A stretch of DNA of 64,000 bases from Tretioscincus oriximinensis (GCA_022410635.1 JAJVDF010000134.1:359893-423892), one strand, 5' to 3'. Counted from the stretch's first letter, positions 32,740-46,900 are shown. Translations and numbers: made by a program. Notes: a model not told the origin generated them from the letters alone.

Positions 32740-34500
32740 TAACATTCAAATTTAGGAAACTTCAGCAATTGGGCTTCTTGTGCTTCTTCAAACATTTACT
32801 GACTTCAGAATATGGATAGCATTACACCACAACAGAATATTCTTAGGCCTCATCCCCACAGCTGAAAAACAGTGCTTTGGAGGCATTTTTACATTCATTG
32901 CATCCCATGGAACCACATTTGTCCAGCCTTCCTTCCACATGCTTTATTGGTGAAAGAAGAGTAGAAGTGAGAAGGAGGGCAGAAGAAGAGGAGAAAAGGA
33001 AGATAAAGAGAAGAGGAAGAAGAAGAAGAGGAGGGAGATGGAGGGAGGGAGAAGGGAGTTAGAAACAGGAGGAGGAAGAAAAATGGGAAGGTGAGGAAGA
33101 AAAAGAAAAAGAAGAGAAAGAAAAAGAGGAAGAAGAGGAGTTATTTATGTGCCAAAGTTTGGGCCCTCTCCACTAGTAATAAAATAAAAGGATGGAACTG
33201 CCTCTTTTATTCAACACTTTCCTTAATTAGATTTTCCCCTATCCTTAAATGTGAGAATTAAAAACCACTACTTTTGTATATTAATCTTTGGAACTAATGT
33301 TGATGAAAGACTTTTTGTTATCCTTTTGAAAAAGGAGCCAATTTGGCCTAACCTTTCCATGCTGTCACCATTCACACATCCAAAGTGAGCTATTAGTGAA
33401 CCACATAGGACATGGAGGCTAGAGCCAAAAGTAAAGGAGGCATCCAAATTCCAATGTAATATATCACTGACTGGCACAGAATGTTGATTATCCTAATCTG
33501 ATGTCAATTATAAAGCCAAAAAAGTTATTTAAAAAATGGGATTCATATGGATTGCTCAATTAATCCACTACCATAGCCTACTTTTCCTAGAAGCCAAAAA
33601 AGACATCATTAGTACTCTCTTTTTTTATATCAAAAATCAGTGACTTCGCTTTATAGATAGAGGGGGGAAAGCCATATGTCAAGAGCACTCTGATTCTGTG
33701 TTTTCTGCATAAACTATTTTATGCATTCTATCATTTTCAATTTACACCCATGAAGAAAGTGACAATGTTCATAAGCTGTGAAAGCATCCAGACACCTTTT
33801 GAGTGAATATTTCATTCACCATTGCTAACAGGTCAAAAGTTGACGATGAAAGCTGCTGAAACTACACCAATATCATTTCAGCATACTTAGTGACTCTTTC
33901 AAAATAATTTGCCATATTGCATTTGACTTCATGTCTAGTTTTGTAATATCTTTGTAATGTGCAAGCACTCTCTCTTTTCTTTCTTTTCTTCCTCTCTCAC
34001 TCACTCATCATTCATTCACTCATTCACTCACTCTCGTTTTCTTTCTGTCTTTTGCCTTGTCTGTTTTGAGACTGTAGAATATGTTGCCTCAATCTCTACC
34101 TATAAATAATGGCGTATCCTGTATGTAATTTTTTGTGTTCTCTTAAGTGGTAGCAGTTAATAGGAAATCCAGATTTGGGGTCTCAGCATAGGGATAGAGT
34201 TATCAAAATAATCAGCAATCTTTTGATGGATTTTATCAAACTCCCACCCCAAAGTATTTTTTTGCCCTTGTGCTTTGAATTTTCTTTTAAACAGCCCCTC
34301 CTTGATATCAGTTTAGCATGTTTTTACCAGACCTTAACTCTATAGAAACCTTTGGTCTTGCTCATCTCTCTAGAGTATTCCTGCAAGGAGCAATCATTCT
34401 GCACTCTCCATTTTTTCTTTTCTCTGTCATAAATGGCAGCTTGTGAAACACTGTTAGATTTCAGGCAGATAAAAGGGCTTTTTGGAACCATCCCCAAGAT
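32740..34500. other. Non-coding with purine tract and CT/ACTC microsatellite
   Basis: The stretch 32955-33140 is a GAA/GGA/GAGG-rich purine tract, and 33967-34035 holds TTCTTTC and (ATTCACTC)n-like repeats. No gene is recognised. The Arg/Glu-rich frame at 32877-33062 is an artefact of the purine tract. Confidence 0.7.
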
Positions 34501-34502
34501 TA

Positions 34503-34640
34503 AGAACATAAGAAGAGCCATACTGGATCGGGCCAGAGCCAGAACCCAGACATCCATCCTAGTACCCATTTATAGCTTTGGTGTCCATAAACCTGTCCAG
34601 TCCTGTCTTGAAGCTATTTAAGCTGTTAGCTATTCCAGAT
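34503..34640 (-). mobile_element. CR1-clade LINE, 3' end with internal deletion
   Basis: AAGAACATAAGAAGAGCC, ATACTGGATCGGGCCAGAGCC, then a jump to ACCCAGACATCCATCCTAG and CCATAAACCTGTCCAGTCCT. Compared with 4512-4780, about 115 bp of the 3' UTR are missing between the two blocks. Confidence 0.85.
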
Positions 34641-34644
34641 CCTC

Positions 34645-35230
34645 AGGGCTGAAGGTCACTAACAAAAGAGCCTTGGATAACTAGCAACCCAACTAAGGGA
34701 ACCTTGAATCTTAGATATGCAGGTGCTTGATCACTCACCACACAAACTAGAACATTATATCCATAAGAGATAAACATGAGCAGGTTTGGACCAGTTGTCA
34801 GCTACAATAGTCTGTAGAATGTTTTCTTATTTATAACACTTTTCCTGGAGCAGTGGGAGTGTAGGCAATCTTTTCTGTGTTTATTTCTCCCTTCTGTGAG
34901 CTGCAAAATCTTGAATGTTAACTTGATTCTCTTCTTCCTCAGTTATGGTCTCAGAAAAAGATCCTGCCTGTGATGCAACGACTTCTGGTAAGCTATTTGT
35001 GGCCAGAGTCTCAAGCCCATCAGCATCCTTCTCATCACTGGATAAGAAGAGAGCCATGACAAATAGCAAGCTATTTGCATGGCCTATCTACTTGTGCAAC
35101 CTAGCTGAAAAGCAGGGGAATAAAAGCCACAACTTCCAACCTTACAGTTGAGGCTGAAGATTTTTGGAAGTTACTCCCTCCCTTGCCATATCTATTTGCA
35201 AATCAAAGATATAAACAGGGACAAAGTCCA
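34645..35230. other. Non-coding, no feature recognised
   Basis: No motif. The opposing frames around 34881-35151 give no recognisable protein. Confidence 0.45.
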
Positions 35231-35234
35231 GCCC

Positions 35235-36975
35235 TTGTGTGGACACTTTAAAGCTGGTATATCAGTCAGAGAAAAAGAATAGACTAAATAGCAGATCCTT
35301 GGTCATATTGGAGATTGCAGAGAGGTTAAGTGAATTTTTTGCTTCAGTTTTCACTGAAGAAGACAGAGGGAATTTACCCGCAACAGATTTAGTCTTCTCA
35401 GGAAGAACACCAGAGGAATTAAACTGGATAGAGATAACAGGGGAGGAGGTCCTTGCTAGTCTTGATAAGCTGAACATTAATAAATCCCAAGGGCCAGACA
35501 GCATTCACCCAAGAATTCTTAAAGAACTCAAATGCAAAATTGCTGAACTTCTAAGCAAAATATTTAATCTTTCCTTAAGATCAGGCATAGTACCATGCAG
35601 AAATTCAGCATGGCTTCTGCAAAGGTAAATTATGCCTTACTAACTTGCTGGAATTCTTTGAGAGTGTTAACAAACATGTAGATAAAGGGGATCCAGTTGA
35701 TATTGTCTATCTAGATTTTCAGAAGGCTTTTGATAAAAGTCCCTCATCAAAGACTTCTAAAAAAGCTCCACACTCATAGTATAAGAGGAGAGACTTTGTC
35801 CTGGATTGGAAACTGGCTAAAAGATAGAACACAAGGGGTAGTAATAAATGGACAGTTCTTTGAGTGGAAAGATGTAAGAAATGGGGTACCCCAGGGGTCT
35901 GTACTGTGACCCTTGCTTTTCAATATATTTATAAATGATCTGGGTGCTGAGGTAAATAGTGAAGTAGCCAAGTTTGCTGATGACACTAAACTGTTCAGGG
36001 TAACGAAAACTGAAAATGATTGTAAGGCACTCTAGAGTGATCTATTGAATTTGGGTGAGTGGGCATGAAAGTGGCAAATGCACTTCAATTTAAGCAAATG
36101 CAAGGTCACACACATTGGGGCAAAGAACCCCAGCTACTCCTACCACCTGATAGGAACCAAGTTTCTATGACCGAGCAAGAAAAGGATCTTGGGGTGTTGG
36201 TGGACAGTTCAATGACAATGTCAACCCAGTGTGTAGCAGCAGCAAAAAAGGCAAATTCCACGTTGGGCATAATTAGGAAAGGAATTGAAAACAAGTCAGC
36301 AAATGTTATTTTGCCTCTTTATAAATTTGTGTTGAGACCACATTTGGAATACTGTGCTCAATTCTGGTCACCACATCTCAAGAGGGATATTTTGGAACTG
36401 GAGAAGGTGCAGCAAAGGGCAACAAAAACGATCAAGGGACTGGAGCACGTCTGGGCCTCTTCAGCCTCGAAAAGCGACATTTGAGACGTGATCTGATTGA
36501 AGTGTACAAAATCATGCATGGGATGGACAGGGTGAATAGACAAAAATGTTTTCTCTATCACACAACACAAGGACCAGAGGTCACACCTTAAAACTGATGG
36601 GTAGAAAAGTGAGAACAGACAAAGGAAAGTATTTTTTCACCCAGAGGGTCATTGGCCTGTGGAATTTACTTCCTGAAGTGGTAGTGGTAGCTCACATCTT
36701 GGATAGTTTCAAGACAGGACTAGACAGGTTTATGGACACCAGGGGTATAAATGGATACTGCAATGGATGTCTGGATGTTGCCTCCAGGATAGAGCAACAG
36801 GCAGGACTCCTGAGATACCATTTGCAGGGAGTCATGAACAGGTGCATATTTTGCATTCCTCTGTTCGGACTGCCCAGGTGCACCTGGTGGGCCTCTGTGT
36901 GAGACAGAATGCTGGACTTGATGGGCTGTGGCCTGATCCAGTATGGCTCTTCTTATGTTCTTATGTTCTTATTTC
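35235..36975 (+). mobile_element. CR1-clade LINE, long copy (RT to 3' tail)
   Basis: It begins in the region before the RT fingers: EFFASVFTEED, FSGRTPEELNW, GPDSIHPRILKELK and NLSLRSG in a 129-codon frame (35239-35628). About 180 bp are then deleted relative to the 20.9-kb copy (at 35595). The RT continues with frameshifts: a VPQGSVL equivalent near 35890 and FADDTKLF near 35975. The segment 36059-36484 is open, with EQEKDLGVLVDSSM and HLEYCAQFWSPHL. The C-terminus (36546-36760), 3' UTR and (TTCTTATG)n tail follow. Frameshifts make it inactive. The last 500 bp are very close to the 18.98-kb copy. Confidence 0.93.
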
Positions 36976-37317
36976 CATAACTGTCATTTTTAAGAACCCT
37001 GCAATAAATAACTACTTAAATAACTGGAAGAGCAAAGTTTTCTCTTCTTTAAAAGTCTGTCCAGCCTTCATTCCACAGATCAATATAAATATATGTGGTG
37101 AATTTTAGCCATTAACACATGTGTACACTGCAATAATAAATTGATTTCATACAATTATGATACATATGGATATCTTTCAGTAATTGTTTAGACACCTGTA
37201 TGAAGTTTCTTTAAAATCCAGAGTTAAAATGGGAGGTGTGGCAGATATCAATCAATGCAGCCAGAAATATAAGCAACAGTCTGAGAAAGATCATCATTAC
37301 TGCCCGTGCACAATATT

Positions 37318-37412
37318 TTTTATTTATTTATTTTTATTCTAATTTATAGTTGTTTATTTATTTATTTATATTTATACCCGGCCCCATACCCGAAGGTCTC
37401 AGGGCGGCAACT
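37318..37412 (-). mobile_element. LINE/SINE-type 3' tail fragment
   Basis: On the minus strand: CCCTGAGACCTTCGGGTATG then GGGCCGGGTATAAATATAAA and (ATAAATAA)n. It is the same tail type as at 5.4 and 11.85 kb, without adjoining coding sequence. Confidence 0.6.
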
Positions 37413-37414
37413 TT

Positions 37415-40400
37415 GGGATCATGTAAGTGGCTGTACTAGCTCCACATGAAGAAATGCAGAGAAAACAAAGCTATGTTTATGTGTTCTTTGATGGCCACAT
37501 GCATCAAGGATATAGACAACAAGACAGCTCAAGTAGGTAAAATTGACACCCGAGTGTGAAGATAATCTTTGTTTCTGAAGAACAAGGCTTTAGTCAATCA
37601 AGATGTCTCTGTGTACTGCTTTAATAATTCCACTTCAACAGAACAAAACTTTTTAAAAGGATCCTTGGCAGCAGTTTTCATAGAGTTATGTTTGTGACAT
37701 TGATCCACATACATGCTATTACTGGACAATCACATCTATTTACTATCTTTGTGTTTCAAGTTTCATGCTTATTATATCTAAAACTGCTTCTCTTCCTCTC
37801 TACTTTCAAGGACTAGTTATTTATTACACTATTGTTTGTTGGAAGTTAGGAAGTTATTTTACTCAAATTCATTGAAGGTAGCCAATGTGTTTCATAATGT
37901 GAAGAACATACTTTATATCTCTGAAGGGAAAGACTGTTGCTTTCCCAATATCCTTCTCTACACTTCAGATCTCATCATGTTGAAGATGAAGAAGAAAAAT
38001 GAGGCTTGATACATTCTTATAGAACTTAACAATGCTTCCCCACTTTAAAAAAAATCTCTCATTTGACTAAAGAGGCAATTTAGCATTTGAATAATGTACT
38101 CACTTTAAGAATCATCTTTCTGTAAAAGAAAAGACCAAAGTGCATATGTACAGCTTTTGGAAATAATAAAAAAGTATTGTTGCAGTTTTGATTATATGAC
38201 ACTATATTTCTATTTTTCTCTTTTTTCTGTATCAAAGGATAATACGTGCACCCTTACACATGCATTCATTGATTTATTCATATCTTGAATATTCCCATTT
38301 GGATAGCTTTCTTTTAATATATAAAATGGCCTGCTTTATAGACAAAGTAAAAAAGAATCTTTGTTGGTGTTGTTTCACTTTTACTTATTAATTCTAAAAT
38401 GCTTTTAAAATATGTTTTCATGCTGGGATGGATACACAATGGAAATATTTATTCTCACACAGGTATATTTTGTGCAAGGCCACCTCACATCCTACGTTTT
38501 ATAGATGTATAATTAGCACAAAAAGTATTACTTTTATGTGTGTGAATATATGAACCCACTGAGCAATGGGGCCAGTGGGCACTGCAGCACCTGGTAGGTG
38601 CGCCATCTGAAGGTGCTATTTTGAACTTGCACAAAAACTGGCATAAGGAAAAATAGGTTATTACAAGTAAGTGTAAACTGACTCAGTGGCACATCCTTTT
38701 CTATATTAATCCTTATTCATGGTGGTATCCTGAATAGAAGTCTTTTATCTACTGTTTTTGTATATCTAACTGTGCTATGGAGACAAATAGAAGTTGCTCA
38801 ACAAATTATCACAGTTGAATGACAATAGTAGAAAAGTATTTCCATTCCCAAAAAAGTCTTGTCACATAGCTGTTCCTCTGTTTAGTAAATTGAGCTCTTC
38901 AAGAAGTCTTTGGAATATCTGTACTGCAGACCTCCTATTGCTCTTGGAAAACTAATAGTCCCAAAATGTCATTTCTTCCCCCTTTCCTCTCCTACTAAAA
39001 TGCAAATAAGCAAAAAGCCTCTTTGGCATCAAAAGCCAGACCCATACATTGCAGAAAAATCCCTTTGATTCTCTAATCCTATATCAATCACAAATATCTG
39101 GAGGAAAGGGGAATGAGAAATCTTTTGAGATACGTGCAGTAATGAGCCTTACTTTAGGTAAATTTCTTTGTCAGTCCTCCTTGATTGTTCTCTCCCTCTC
39201 TGTTACACCCACACGCATCCCCACACACACATACAGGTTGGATAAAAGAAAGAGAAATAAAGGATCATTCTTGTTGATTATAGTTGATACAACTGATGGC
39301 CACTCCAGAAACCAAGTAAGATGCAATGTTGCTACCTCTCTATTCATGAGTCACTTCAGAATGGTCAGTCTCTGCTGTACAAGTATCGTTTTAGCTTTCT
39401 CCCATACTTGGTCTTCATTCCCCTATTGTCTGCCTCCAATGTACACAATGAACTATCTCAGTATTCACTGTGCTCCAAACAGAAGCACTCCAAAATAATA
39501 CCCCACTCTCTGTTATCTGAATGACCTCTACTTCACTTCGCTCATCTTTCTTTTTCTGTGATTATCATCTCTCTACCTGAAAGACTTGTGCTTGAAAAAT
39601 AGAAATCTGCAGCTCAGTTGGATGGTCTAAACTGGTGCACAGGCAACAGTGTTTTGAGGAAATAATGCTAGGACCAAAGTTTTTATTTATGCTATCTTTA
39701 TAAATAGTGAACTGGAATCAATTATAGATTTTGGCCTGAATCATCCAGAAGGTGTTATATACTATGGCCAAGTGTTGCTGTCTTCATTAGTTCTTAAGGA
39801 GCTCCTAGCTGGCATAAGGAGGGCAGAGTAGTATGGACATCGCTATTAATTAACTAAAGTGATCTCTTTCTCCTTATCAGTTAGAGTGTTGCTTTATTTT
39901 TCCTGTTCAAAATTATCTTGTAAGCTATTCATTTGGAATAAACATTCATCTAAACTTTGCTTATTGCATCATATCCAAATGAATTTCATAGGCTGCTACC
40001 AGAAGAGGAGCATGGCTTTATGAGTGCTGATTCCCAACATGCACGACGAACCTGTAGAAGTAAAAAATGGATTTGGTGTTTGCCCAAATGGGTAAAAAGG
40101 ATAGAAATTAAGCAAGAGTTTTTCATACTGTTCAAAGTCTAATTTCTCTTCATTTCACACTTGTGCTCTGTGTACACGCAGGCCTATAACTTGGGATATT
40201 TGAATGTATTGGCCTGAGTAATTGCTTCATCGGACACACCTACCTTGTTTGTCTGTGATGGCAGTGGTGCCCTACTCACGAGGAGTGCCTATGATAGTGA
40301 GGAAGCAACCTACGATAGACTCAGTAGAGTCTATTCCAAGTTATGACTATGAAAAAAAGTCTTAGTGCAGAATAAGTTCTAATGAGACATGATAGAGAGA

Positions 40401-43400
40401 AAATAATAGGATTCTTTTTTGATAAAGTGATAAGAAATGAAATTCAGGGTTTTGTTAAATTTGGGCAATTTGATGAACATTTGAATCAGAAACCAAATCC
40501 AGGAAATTTTACACAAATTATTGCTATGCTCATCTTGAGTTTTCATAGCAGGATTTGGAAGAGATTAAATTTTATAATTGAAAGGATGTACAACCACTAA
40601 TTCAAAGGTATTTTTTCCATTTCTGATTAATAGGAACTGCTAGTTCTTTCCCTCCTAATGTTAGACCTTAGTTGTGTGTGTGTGTGATCCTATTCTCCTG
40701 GTTTTACTGCAAATACTGAAATCGCATCAAACCAAATCCACCCTCTTCTCCTTTCATTCTTTTTAAAAGCTATTATGTAAAGAGGTGGAGCACTTTTGGA
40801 AGACAATAATTAGGTATTACCATTTATTACTTTATTGTGATTTTCTCTAATTTCAGGAGACAACAGATGTTTTTCATCATCTCATTCCTCATAAAATATG
40901 TAATTGCTCAGCTGCAGTTTAGAATAGAAAATGGCATTCCACAATTCATTACAAAGCTACTAAACAAAGCCATTTAGAACATTGGAAAGAACATCTCTAG
41001 TAAGCCAATATATATGACAATCAGCAAAAGAAAGCTTCCAATTGGCATCAAAATACTACACCCTTTTAGGTTTATCTTTCAGAAGCAACATCAGCATTGT
41101 TATTTCATCGATTGATGCCCATAGTTTACTTGAACATCGCGGCTGTATCCAGAAACATATAAAAATAACAAAGTCCCCCCAACTTTGTTTTGTTTTGTTT
41201 CAGAAATGAATGATAGTTTCACTCTAATAAACCAAATCTACACATACTTGTTGCTCACTAAGTGACTCTTGCAGTTGGTAGAAGCATTCATAAGAAATTG
41301 AATGAATAGCAGAATTTTATTTTTGTTTTACTGCAGGGTTGGATGGAGACACAAAAAGCCCACAGAGCATAGCATGCTTCTGTCAGATCTGAAAGAACAT
41401 GAAGGAGAGCTACAGATGTCATGGTGAACAGTGGGAAATAGTCCTAGGTTGTGATAAGAGAAAGAACTGAATAACATTTCAAATAAGTTTATTTGCACAT
41501 TTTAGATAGCTTTCTCTAGGGCAAAATCTGCACGACACCATTGCAGTGACTCAGGTAATTATGAGGAAGCATCTGGATGTATACAATATTAAAATTAAAA
41601 CTGACTAATAAGTACTATTCAAGAATATCAGTATAAACAATACAGTCGATATGATTTTTATTGTTTATATTTGATGTTTTTCTTTTGAATTCACCAACCT
41701 GGAAATAAGGGGAATCAACAGCCAATGGCAGGAAGGATACAAATCAAACAAAGAATTATGGAACTGTAGACAAATTCAAGGAGGAGACAAGCAATTTCCT
41801 CTTGTTTATGGAGAAAAAGATAAGTCCTTTGTAGCATAATATTTAGAAATATTGATGCAAAGGGTGCATCCTTAGTTGAATTCACCCACAATTTCAGTTC
41901 AAGCCTAATCTTGCTTTAAGAACTCATCTTGACTCTTAAAACTGTTGGCTTCTGATCTGTATCTTCTTTATGGTTTTTACTTGACTGTTTTGCAGATTTT
42001 GTACTCCTGTACTTGGATTTTGACTTCTTTGCTCTGTCACATTTCTAAAGAATTCTCTTTATTTCTAATATTGCTCCAACCTCCAATGCACTTTGATTTC
42101 TGCGATGGCCTACCAGCTTCTATGGCTCTCTATCCTTAAATCCTATAGTTACTATGATGCTTAGGCATCACTCCCATCTTTCAGTTAACAGCTATCCTGC
42201 TTCCTCATGATTGATTTATCATCTGCATTGTTACTTATGACCTGACAATGGCAATTAACATTGTGGATATAGTGCACGTTTATGACAAGAAAAAGAAGAT
42301 AGGAAAACATCTGTTTCCTTAAAATTTACTGATTTCTACATATCTGTGAGATGTTGTAGCCTAAAATAAGTTTGTTCAAGGAAGCATTGCAAAGTCTGAA
42401 GATTATCAAATCTTATAGCATAACATCAATATTAGATAATAACTAGGAAAAAAAACTATGAGAGTACAATTTGCTAAAAAAAATTATTGACTATGTCTAC
42501 TTATATAAATAATACACATATAAAAATAACAATATGACTATTACAGGTTCATCAAAACAATATATAATGTTAAAATGGCAGCATAGTTGTAAGACTAGGG
42601 CTTTAAATTTTCCAATATTTTTTCTTTATTGGATGTCTACTTGTACATGTTATATCTTTAGATAACTTTGATCATGTCACAGTCTGGTTACTAAGTTCCT
42701 TTCTTGATTTGTATTATGAAGGTCAATATGAAACGACTGTATGTCACTATACACTTGAATAAAAATCCCTATGGTGTTCTGGAATATAATAAATTTCATT
42801 GAAGAACTTCACCATTAAACCTGCCGGAGATTTGGATGCTACAGTATATATATATATTTATCCTGTGTGAATGCAACAGGAAAAAGCAGCTATTTTGTGC
42901 CCTATGATCTCCATTTTCACTGAAAGAGAGGCTAAGACTTGTGAAGCAGGCCTGCAGCTCTTGGCAGTTATCACAGCAATGTCTACATGGTGCTATCATG
43001 ATGCAAATACTGGATAATGTTGTGCAGAATGCATAGAAATGTTAATGGAAAAAAGTGTTTCTCTAATCTTTCTGATAATAATAATGCCAAAAATTGGGGG
43101 AAATTAGCTGGGATCCAACTCGTTTGCAAAATAGGTTGGGTAAGCATGATCTAGCAGCTTTGTATAAGTGGAGTAACAGGTTTTAAGATACAGCCAAATA
43201 ATTCACTAGATAATATTCTGAAGAAATAAGCATGAATATACCAATGGTAACACACTTACACAGAGACACACACTCTAAGGAGATTAAGAAGGGGAAAGCA
43301 GAATTGGGTAAAATAAGGGGGTTATAGCTACCAATCCATGGCTACAGGAGTCGAATGGAGTTCAGAAGTCCCAGGTGAAGGGAGGTGACCAGGCTTGCAG

Positions 43401-43990
43401 AAGACAGGAAAGCAGAATCTAAGAGATGATGCATTATGGCTTCCTGTCCAAACAAGTCAAGATGGTCCTTGTGTGGCATGTAGCGATGTGGTAGTCTCTG
43501 CACTAGGTTTTTAAGGACTTTTTCCAAGCCTCAGTTTGAATGCAAGGGTGGGGGCTTCTTGCTCACTGTCAAAAGCCGTAAATGATTCTGCCAGTTGCTA
43601 GGCAGAACAAAAAGGGTGGAAGTCTCCTGACTGGATTTTACTGCAAAGGTGTTGCTATGTTGACACTTGTGTTGGGGAAATGAGTCAGGCCCTTTATTAC
43701 TTTATTCTCTGAGGGACATGAAACAAGTGATGAAACAGAGATCTGTGGAAGTGATCAGAGATCTTTAATTGAGTAAACAGCTTAAGTGTTGAGGCCAGAT
43801 AGCCTTAGGCAAAAGGATGGGGCTATTTCTCCAAAACAAAAGGGCTATGTCACAAAAGCTGATTGAAAGCTTTCTTCAGCAGAAGCATATGTCAAAACCC
43901 TGAGGATGTATGTGATTGTATTTTCCAGAGGAAATAGATTAGCTGACCTTATACCTGGAATGGTGATCTGTATACTTCTACTAAAATCAA
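37415..43990. other. Long non-coding stretch, no element recognised
   Basis: About 6.5 kb with no CR1, SINE or coding motif that I can identify. The open frame 39049-39498 (149 codons) has no recognisable domain, repeat or hydrophobic pattern to support a protein. Simple repeats are small: (GT)n at 40673-40686 and (TA)n at 42845-42859. The block 40790-41110 is complex and AT-rich and could be conserved non-coding DNA; this is a guess from composition. Confidence 0.5.
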
Positions 43991-43992
43991 GC

Positions 43993-44076
43993 CATCTGGT
44001 GGGCCTCTGTCTGAGACAGAATACTGGACTAGATGGGCTCTGGCCCGATACAGTATGGCTCTTATGTTCTTATGAT
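43993..44076 (+). mobile_element. CR1-clade LINE, extreme 3' end
   Basis: ATCTGGTGGGCCTCTGTCTG, AGAATACTGGACTAGATGGG, CTGGCCCGATACAGTATGGC and a shortened TTATGTTCTTATGA tail. It is only about 80 bp of a CR1 3' UTR. Confidence 0.85.
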
Positions 44077-44079
44077 GAA

Positions 44080-46185
44080 AGTACTTGCAATGGAAGCTTA
44101 TGTAACATTTCTGTATCAGCAATAAAGGGGAAGGTTTGCAATTGAAGCCTCACTTTCATCATTCCAAGCTGCATTTTTGTTGGCTATGTGTCCCTTCTCC
44201 ATCATTTTTACTGTCTTGATTTGCAAGCCTCAGCTGGTGCTTCCAAAGAAAGAAGTATCTATAATTTTGTATGCATCCAAGGCTGTATTTAGGCAAAATT
44301 TAAACACTTGTAGTACTAAGAAGATATTATTTTTTCTTGCTTTTATTATTATAAAACCCAAAGTAGTTGAAGGAAGAGGAGGAGTAAAATAATAAATACA
44401 GTAAATAAATAAGTAAATTTCAGCCCATGGGCAAAATATAGCCTAAATCCACCCCTGTATGCACCCACAGAGTATGCTCATACACTGAACAGCCTTGCCT
44501 CATATGAAGGGTTCTGTTTGGTAAGCAATACTTGGTACATTATTTTTCAATGTGCTCACTGAAGTTGTCCAGAGGAGATGTTATCTCATTCATGCTTCAT
44601 CCTGAACCAACAGGTAAGAACATAAACCTGAAGAGAAAAACGGTTAGTATGTCACAGTGGTTAAGGAGAATGAATATACTGAGACTCTGGAGCCTCAGAT
44701 TGATAACACCCTCATTTAAACTTAATTCAGAGTTATCCTTTCACAGCCCCCAAAAGTCTTCATAGTATTTCCTCTACTCCTAATTATACAATGTGGGATT
44801 AGTATAGGTCAATAACAATTTATGTGCTTCCAAATAAATAGGTCTGGCTATTCTTCATATGCCTCAAATGGCTGTCTGAGGAAAATGGCTGCCCTTCTTC
44901 CCTTCTCTTGCTGGATTCCACCAAACTGGTTCTAGAGGACTTACTAAGAGTTTCCACTGAAGAAATAACAAAAGTTTTAATTGCTTGAGTGCAAATGTTA
45001 AGTAACAGGCTATTAAAGTTTCTTTGTAGTGCTACCTGCTGAAAACCAAGGCCTCAGAGGACAAATAACGAAAGCATTTTTTAAAAAAAAAATAGTTCCC
45101 TTTAGGGTTGCTTCCAAGGATCCATCTTTGATTAACCCCATGGGAGGGTTATGCTCATGAAAAAGCTGAAAGCAGATAACCTTTACAATGAGCTGTGCGA
45201 AGTGTAGCATTTCAGTGCAAAGTTTTGTCTTTTTCTGATACCATGGTCTATCTAAAGGGATATGCAATTTCAGAAATGAATCACAGGAAGCTATCAGATT
45301 TGAAAGATAGTTCTCCTCCCCATTCAGCTTTATCTTCTTCAAAAGAGGGTTGGGAGGCACGTTTTTTAAAAATGCAAAAACTGTTTCTCCCCACCCATGT
45401 TTCAGAAGGTTATATTTTAGATTGATTCAAGATTCTGTGAAACATTGATAACAGCCTGCCAGTGCTAAGGAAATATATACAACTGATCATATTTTTCTTT
45501 CTCTCATCAGTATTTCTTCCTAGATTATAGGGAGACAATCTTTATTAGAAGTGAGTGAGGTAGACAAAGATCTGTCGATGTGATCATCAAAGCATTCTCA
45601 GCTTGAAAGAGACTCTGCCTGAGTTCATGTGTAGAACTATAGTTGGCATCAAGGGATGGGAGGTTACTTCAGGCTGCTGATTTAGGCTATCAGAAAGGGC
45701 AATAAACTATTAGATATTCAGATTTTTATTATTATTTGCTGCCAGAAAGAAGCATCTATAGCATCCTGAATAGCATCTATGTCTCAAATGCTGTTAAAAT
45801 CTAATTTCACTCAGTTTCACTTTAATTGCTGCTACAGGTCTTATTTCCTTAACCTTCTCCAGCCTTTCTGTAATCTCTTTTCCTCCCTCATTCAGCTTAA
45901 ACTTATATAAACTATGAGGCATCTGTGCATGTGGGGACTGTAAATGAAGCATCAAAACAGTGGAAGTCAGACATAAATAATAAATAGTACAGTTCAAAAA
46001 ACTTGACAGCATCAACAACAATGGCTTTCTTTATAGATGTCCTTTGAGAATTGTTGCATCTTCACCCCATGACAAATATCACCTGATTGTACCTGAAGCT
46101 GTATTCGGACTATAGCTTGCCCAGAGTGGAAAGTGCTTTAGAAATTTCCAGATTGGACCCAAAGTGAATGCTTAATTTCCCATCA
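44080..46185. other. Non-coding, no feature recognised
   Basis: No gene or named repeat is seen. A TAAATAAATAAGTAAAT run lies near 44404. Confidence 0.5.
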
Positions 46186-46189
46186 GTTT

Positions 46190-46900
46190 CCACTCCCTCC
46201 CACCACAGCTTCAAAGGAAAGGGGGCGGGGGGAGAGGCAGCAACTGATGACTCGGGTGCTGCTCCACTACTCCACCACCTCCCGTCTAGACCCCGCCTCT
46301 CATGCCTCCTGCCTGCCTTTCACCCCTTTCTCCTCAGTGCTGTCAACAGAGGGTTGGGCTGTAGTGGGAAAGGGAGCACAAACAAGCAGCATGGAGAAGA
46401 GCAGCAGTGGTGGCAGGAGGAGCATTACTGGCTGTCATCTAGCAAGGCAGTGAGTCATCAAATACTGTCCCAGAAGTTGTCCCCTCCCCCCTCTCTCCCT
46501 CCCTGGTGAAAAATAAAATGAGAGCTCATGGAGGACTGTGCGCTGTTCAGAAGGACCTGTGTGAAGAACGAGGTTCAGGAGGAACTGGCAGAAAATGTTA
46601 TGTGCACAGCCACCCAGACTGGGAATGCCCCTTTTCACTATTGGCTGGGCCTTCCGTAACTTCACAGCTCAGTGTGTATATGAGACTGGAGCGCCTGCCT
46701 TCACGGGAGCAGCTATGGAGAACTCCATAGTTGGTGTACAGCTAACACAAATGACAAAATGGAGCAGCAGCAGAAATTAGTGGTGTGTGTGCCGAGGGCC
46801 GCAGGAGCACTTCACAGTTGGTTTTTATGGTAACATAATGGGGATGGGACACGTTGTCTCCATAGTTGCGCCTGTTTTAAGGCATAGTGCAAATACAGCC
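46190..46900. other. GC-richer patch, unexplained
   Basis: It is clearly richer in G+C than its surroundings, with GGGGGCGGGGGGAGAG at 46221 and CTCCCGTCTAGACCCCGCCT near 46278. Overlapping frames (46168-46509, 46506-46730) have no domain signal and look like products of the composition. It could be an old repeat, a small CpG-type regulatory region or a processed-gene remnant; nothing seen decides. One ambiguous base lies at 46912. Confidence 0.45.

Noticed and set aside
39049..39498. 149-codon open frame
   Set aside because: No domain, no conserved-looking motif and no exon or promoter context. A frame this long can occur by chance in 64 kb.
46168..46730. Overlapping frames in the GC-rich patch as a coding exon
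   Set aside because: Several frames are open on both strands, as expected from higher GC. No recognisable protein or splice context.
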